A stretch of DNA of 16,140 nt, taken from contig CAKRJK010000007.1 of assembly GCA_934351705.1 (NCBI GenBank), positions 1 through 16,140 of the forward strand, given 5' to 3'. The position numbers and the translations under genes are program-made. The notes below the pieces were generated by a model. The model did no database searches. It was not told the DNA's origin and saw only the letters and a program-made list of their open reading frames with translations. This DNA is from an uncultured Lachnospiraceae bacterium (GTDB taxonomy: Bacteria; Bacillota; Clostridia; Lachnospirales; Lachnospiraceae). Of this stretch, positions 13,901-16,140 are shown piece by piece (positions within the stretch are counted from its first letter, which is position 1; each line of letters starts with the position of its first letter).

Positions 13901-14208
13901 TCTACCGGTGACCAAAATTCCATTGCCACATAACTGATGATCTGCCCCTGACGAAGATATCGCATAGAACCGTTACTTTTTGTATCCCCTCTCACATATC
14001 CCTTTACTGTTCTGTCCCTGTCCTTAGCTGCTTTATTGAATTGCGTATTTCCAGTAAGCAGATAGGTCATAGCATCCAGGATGGTAGATTTACCGCTTCC
14101 GTTTACTCCGGTAAAAAGGGTGGAGCCTCCTAGTTGGATCGACTCTCGCTGAAAGCGGGACCATTGAATCAGTAATAATTTTGTAGCAGTTTTTCTATTC
14201 TGCATCAT
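10954..14208 (-). CDS. jetC: Wadjet system protein JetC (SMC/MukB-like ATPase)
   Basis: An SMC-like motor of 1084 residues starting at MMQNRK (14208); a longer frame from 14328 would add 40 residues lying wholly inside jetB with no ribosome binding site, whereas GGAGGAGG sits nine bases before 14208. The N-terminal head has Walker A GVNGSGKST (34-42). Coiled-coil-rich segments lie at about 220-450 and 612-900, around a hinge-like globular part (about 455-610). The C-terminal head has the ABC signature-like SASNGEKQ (981-988) and Walker B LAFIDEAFS with D1016 and E1017. With JetA (kleisin) and JetB it extrudes DNA loops and selects small circular plasmids for cleavage by JetD. Appears intact and ATPase-competent. 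Confidence 0.95.
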   Translation of the reverse strand: MMQNRKTATKLLLIQWSRFQRESIQLGGSTLFTGVNGSGKSTILDAMTYLLTGNTQFNKAAKDRDRTVKGYVRGDTKSNGSMRYLRQGQIISYVAMEFWSPVEQEKIVIGVCIESPDEVSSPTSNWFICRNAVMEDINFASVEGKNLYVTPKSLLQVKGTRLSSKQFMGKEKGTEQIARTLGLRCDVNKYRSKLVKMMAFNPENNIDQFIAECVLEPGKVNSLKELRQQREQFEHIKKIYEDLRDGKEKLEEVEKKTQDYESKKRNLDIREMLLKYQNFREKQKEKEDIQFRLKVLEKTMGDLKKQKENVQEQFEVARKRLTIAESNDVFQGMQTSIQNLEHLINTVQIRIKQKEEYLAKLLRFQRALSAELSWTLENLDEDSTKYLLHIAEEGYAIEKKRKELIAYFERMAKRQEGLGTEKVHLTDEVEAIKQELARLEQQLKVLESNRVIYPEEIVRAKQIIKEEFAKKGIVTDVRIFAELVQKVRDVSWRKAIETFLGRKRFYIIVDGQYCQDAMRVLQDKRLYAANVVITDKLPDSEIIIGSAAEQLIIPNVYARRYANYLLNRIHLCDSLEELHEYPKGGLMKDGMLAKSYSVACMNMKNTQICLGQDAIELQKKAVLAQKNGKQEEWKGKLDELGRTNTKLNSLKGIDFVLENYHLETPELLSESYAEKKHYEDNLKQIKQNPEFLSVLQEQQDARTAYDEAAKKNTAVDRQIGSTNNEWEAEKNRQKNISGEIYSAKNAYDEIRILHLELEAPMLEEYEKLYAKRGEVRVLTDKTVQNMRAELDTCIKTLENAQLEYCKISEIDINKRGVGYIPFYREEYRNIANVKIEDAHSRLIEQAQKLESAFMNDFVAEINETIGEARREIDAINRELKQIPFGQDTYKFKMEEKPERILFFRICKKLQNYMDSPEVYMNSNRDDEEMEQDIQEFMNMILSEEDEKEYTDYRKYFTYDMEITSRQGEEEVTADLSKKQGSASNGEKQTPYFIILAASLLQCYPRRNCCARLAFIDEAFSALSRERIEQMVKYLEENDFQVIYAAPPEKISSIGQYIQSTVSLVTTGRYTRAVEGLVKINEFNI

Positions 14209-14854
14209 CTCCAGTATCCTCCTCCGTGTCCTCCACTTTTTCTCCATCCTTTTCCAACATTCGCTTTTCTGTCGCTTCCACAAAATTTTTAAATTCTTCA
14301 CTATCCAGTGCAAACTGCAGAGAAGCATACAACCGAATCAGACAATCCGCCTCCCCGATTTTTCCATTGACATCAACAAGATTATACTTGGAAAACAGAT
14401 TTAATATATTTGTCATTACTGTTTTATCTAACGGTTCTTTCATCCCATACTTTTCCAACGAAAATCTCAAGTCTGTCATAGAAATCAGAATGGTTTGTGC
14501 CAGGCTGCCACTCCGCAAACGATCAGCATATAAAGTCCACAGACAGCACAGAACCATACTTTCTGCCTTTCTCAAGGCCAGTCTGTTTGCCTGAATTTTT
14601 CCATTCTCCCCGAAATCTGCACAGTTTCTAAGCATCACTACACCATTTTCGCGGTCAATCACAATATCAAAACCAATAAAAGAAAAATACTGTGTAAAGA
14701 TATCTGGTCTCTTTGCTGTGAAAAAATATAATTTCTTGTTCTCCTCATCTTTATCACGGACAATAAATGTCTGCTTTAAAAGCTTACGGCAACTTCTTTG
14801 AAACAAATCCTTTTCCAATGAAGTAAGGTCATTCCATGAAGTATCTATACTCAT
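14195..14854 (-). CDS. jetB: Wadjet system protein JetB (MukE-like, DUF4194)
   Basis: The 219-residue protein corresponds to the DUF4194/MukE-like KITE subunit of Wadjet: an N-terminal winged-helix region (WNDLTSLEKDLFQRSCRKLL, then FIVRDKDEENKKLYFF), a central FSFIGFDIVIDRENGVVML, a second winged helix around LRFSLEKYG, and a very acidic tail (EKDGEKVEDTEEDTGDDAE). It bridges JetA to the JetC heads. Its start overlaps the jetA stop as ATGA with GGGAGG seven bases upstream, and its end overlaps jetC by 14 bases. No lesion. Confidence 0.9.
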   Translation of the reverse strand: MSIDTSWNDLTSLEKDLFQRSCRKLLKQTFIVRDKDEENKKLYFFTAKRPDIFTQYFSFIGFDIVIDRENGVVMLRNCADFGENGKIQANRLALRKAESMVLCCLWTLYADRLRSGSLAQTILISMTDLRFSLEKYGMKEPLDKTVMTNILNLFSKYNLVDVNGKIGEADCLIRLYASLQFALDSEEFKNFVEATEKRMLEKDGEKVEDTEEDTGDDAE

Positions 14855-16026
14855 TTGGGTTCCTCCCTTGTAATCTTAAACCGCCGCAAAATCATGTCAT
14901 TCGCTTCATAATAGCCATCCAGCACTTCAATGTAAAATCCGTTATCCTTTGCATAGGCAATGGAAGAAAGATTCGCCAGCATATCATTTTTACTTTTTAA
15001 CGGTAATTCCTCGCTTACAATACACCTGCTATCTCCCATTTCCTTTTCCAGATATAATTTCATCAACTCACTGGAATATGGATTATACGCCTCTCTCTGC
15101 TGTGCCTCTTTTGCTGCCTGCAATGCTTCCTCTGTCATTTCCTCAATTTCTGTTACCACCGGTTCTTTGATGATCTGATTTTTCCGAGGATAACGAATAG
15201 AACCCTCGTCTATGAACTCATGTCTATCCATCGTGAACAGGGAATTCATCTCCTCCGGTAGATTATCTTTCATAGAAAGGTCTGCTAATTCTTCCATAAT
15301 ATAGCGCATCGTCCGCTCCACATTGCCGCGAATATCATGTTCACGATTCCGTATGAATCTGGCTCTTCCTACTGCAATTTGAAGATAAACATTTATTTTA
15401 TGTTTGATATCTCTCATAATTTGGTCATAATCTTCCACAAGGAAGCGCTTCGTTGCCTGAATCATATCTAGCACTGCATCCTGAGCTTCTCCATAATTAA
15501 GTCCTTCTTCCCTCACACAGTCTTCCACTATTTTCTCAAAACCTGCTTCATCTGTAATCATACCATCCAGTCTTGACTTAATAAACATACGATAGATATG
15601 TATATTCTGCTGCTTAGTCAATCTCGAATATTCCCGAATAAAGTTACCCTCGCAATACTCCAGAATATTCTCTGTCAGACTTTCCAATGTTTTCTCCTGT
15701 ACCATTTTTTCAATAATTGTGCGGATAAAAGTAGACAGCTTTTTTAATGCTTTCGATAGTTGACGAGCATTTTTATTAATGTTTTTGATGCCGTTTACAT
15801 AAGGATTCTCTCGCCATTGTTCTGGATTGTTTAAAGTGTTATAAATATTATAAATATAACTGGAAAACTCTTCCTTTTCCGGCTTTTCCAGCTGATTTAA
15901 GAACTCTGCCAATGCAATTCCGTTTTCTGTCATGACGATTTGTTTTTCGTAAGTAGCATCATCAATTTCTTCATCCAACCACCCGATGTCCCGGGAGAGA
16001 AATTTACGTATTACAGCACCTGCCAT
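14851..16026 (-). CDS. jetA: Wadjet system protein JetA, 5'-truncated
   Basis: The 391 codons from the first ATG match the middle and end of the type I JetA kleisin (DUF5716 type, MukF-like): VIRKFLSRDIGWLDEEID, VMTENGIALAEFLNQL, a long helical middle, and a C-terminal winged helix ending DMILRRFKITRE. Family members I recall carry about 80-100 more residues of N-terminal winged helix before the RxxxRKL...GW motif. Here the frame remains open upstream of the ATG for 16 codons (16074-16027) without another start and with JetA-like residues, then meets TGA at 16077-16075 in apparently foreign DNA. There is no ribosome binding site before 16026. So the 5' end and native promoter seem lost by insertion. 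The truncated protein, if made, may not bind JetC properly. Confidence 0.85.
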   Translation of the reverse strand: MAGAVIRKFLSRDIGWLDEEIDDATYEKQIVMTENGIALAEFLNQLEKPEKEEFSSYIYNIYNTLNNPEQWRENPYVNGIKNINKNARQLSKALKKLSTFIRTIIEKMVQEKTLESLTENILEYCEGNFIREYSRLTKQQNIHIYRMFIKSRLDGMITDEAGFEKIVEDCVREEGLNYGEAQDAVLDMIQATKRFLVEDYDQIMRDIKHKINVYLQIAVGRARFIRNREHDIRGNVERTMRYIMEELADLSMKDNLPEEMNSLFTMDRHEFIDEGSIRYPRKNQIIKEPVVTEIEEMTEEALQAAKEAQQREAYNPYSSELMKLYLEKEMGDSRCIVSEELPLKSKNDMLANLSSIAYAKDNGFYIEVLDGYYEANDMILRRFKITREEPK

Positions 16027-16069
16027 ATCATTTGCCGTTTTGTCACCACTATATTCTTCATTAGTATAA

Positions 16070-16140
16070 TGGTCTCATAAATTAAGACACTTTTTCGGAC
16101 AGTTTTTAATGAATCTGATATACTTAAATCAGTACGAAAG
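16070..16140 (+). mobile_element. Candidate left end of an IS3-type insertion sequence interrupting jetA
   Basis: Starting at TGGTCTCATAAATTAAGACA (16070-16089) and continuing CTTTTTCGGACAGTTTTTAATG, the DNA resembles IS3-family (IS150-like) ends, which begin with TG and contain a GGACAG block. The jetA frame is disrupted just at this point. An extended -10 TGATATACT (16116-16124) with CGGACA 17 bases upstream gives a rightward promoter, and AGTACGAAAG at the window end could begin a ribosome binding site for a transposase outside the window. The exact boundary and the partner end are not visible. Confidence 0.4.
16096..16124 (+). promoter_or_regulatory. Rightward promoter within the putative IS end
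   Basis: CGGACA (16096-16101), a 17-base spacer and TATACT (16119-16124) with an upstream TG. It points away from jetA, as expected for a transposase promoter, so it would not drive the Wadjet operon. Confidence 0.45.

Noticed and set aside
13499..13933. 144-codon plus-strand frame
   Set aside because: Antisense to the jetC head domain; no motif or translation signal.
14209..14328. 40-residue N-terminal extension of JetC
   Set aside because: Lies inside jetB in another frame, is Lys/Arg/Trp-rich and unlike SMC N-termini; GGAGGAGG before 14208 supports the shorter start.

Overview
The window looks like a defence island from a low-GC Gram-positive bacterium, most likely a Clostridia/Lachnospiraceae-type Firmicute. 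The basis is AT-rich DNA, strong GGAGG ribosome binding sites, TTGACA/TATAAT-type promoters, TGA used as stop, and protein families common in that group. I see no housekeeping gene, tRNA or rRNA. Every recognisable gene belongs to a conflict system or a mobile-DNA remnant.

Layout, left to right. Positions 1-311 hold a broken gene on the minus strand whose surviving reading frame resembles AlbA_2/Schlafen-type ATP-binding proteins. Next (308-2303, minus) is a two-gene unit: a 253-residue protein of unknown function, then an XRE HTH fused to an ImmA/IrrE metallopeptidase. Then (2537-4681, minus) comes a compact type II restriction-modification operon in the order small HTH regulator, C5 cytosine methyltransferase, PmeII-family restriction endonuclease. 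Its promoter has a perfect palindrome inside the -35/-10 spacer. A 716-base non-coding stretch (4682-5397) carries nine GTAC tetranucleotides and several inverted repeats. It is followed by the only plus-strand gene, an AIPR abortive-infection protein (5398-7383) with an N-terminal nuclease-like motif and a C-terminal cold-shock-like domain.

A 140-base convergent gap (7384-7523) with a strong hairpin, perhaps the end of an IS200/IS605-like element, separates AIPR from a minus-strand three-gene operon (7524-9500): XRE HTH, free-standing ImmA/IrrE metallopeptidase, PIN-like nuclease. The right part (9747-16026, minus) is a type I Wadjet operon, jetA-jetB-jetC-jetD, the SMC-like anti-plasmid system. 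Its jetA lacks the expected N-terminal winged-helix region. The reading frame stays open upstream of the first ATG until it meets what looks like the end of an IS3-type element near position 16070.

Together the genes would target phage DNA (restriction-modification, AIPR) and plasmids (Wadjet). Two metallopeptidase modules could act as protease-triggered switches. The least described pieces are the HTH/ImmA-IrrE/PIN operon, the ImmA-IrrE plus 253-residue pair, and the nuclease-AIPR-cold-shock fusion. The Wadjet system is probably inactivated or altered by the jetA truncation. All family calls rest on reading motifs by eye; no searches were run.
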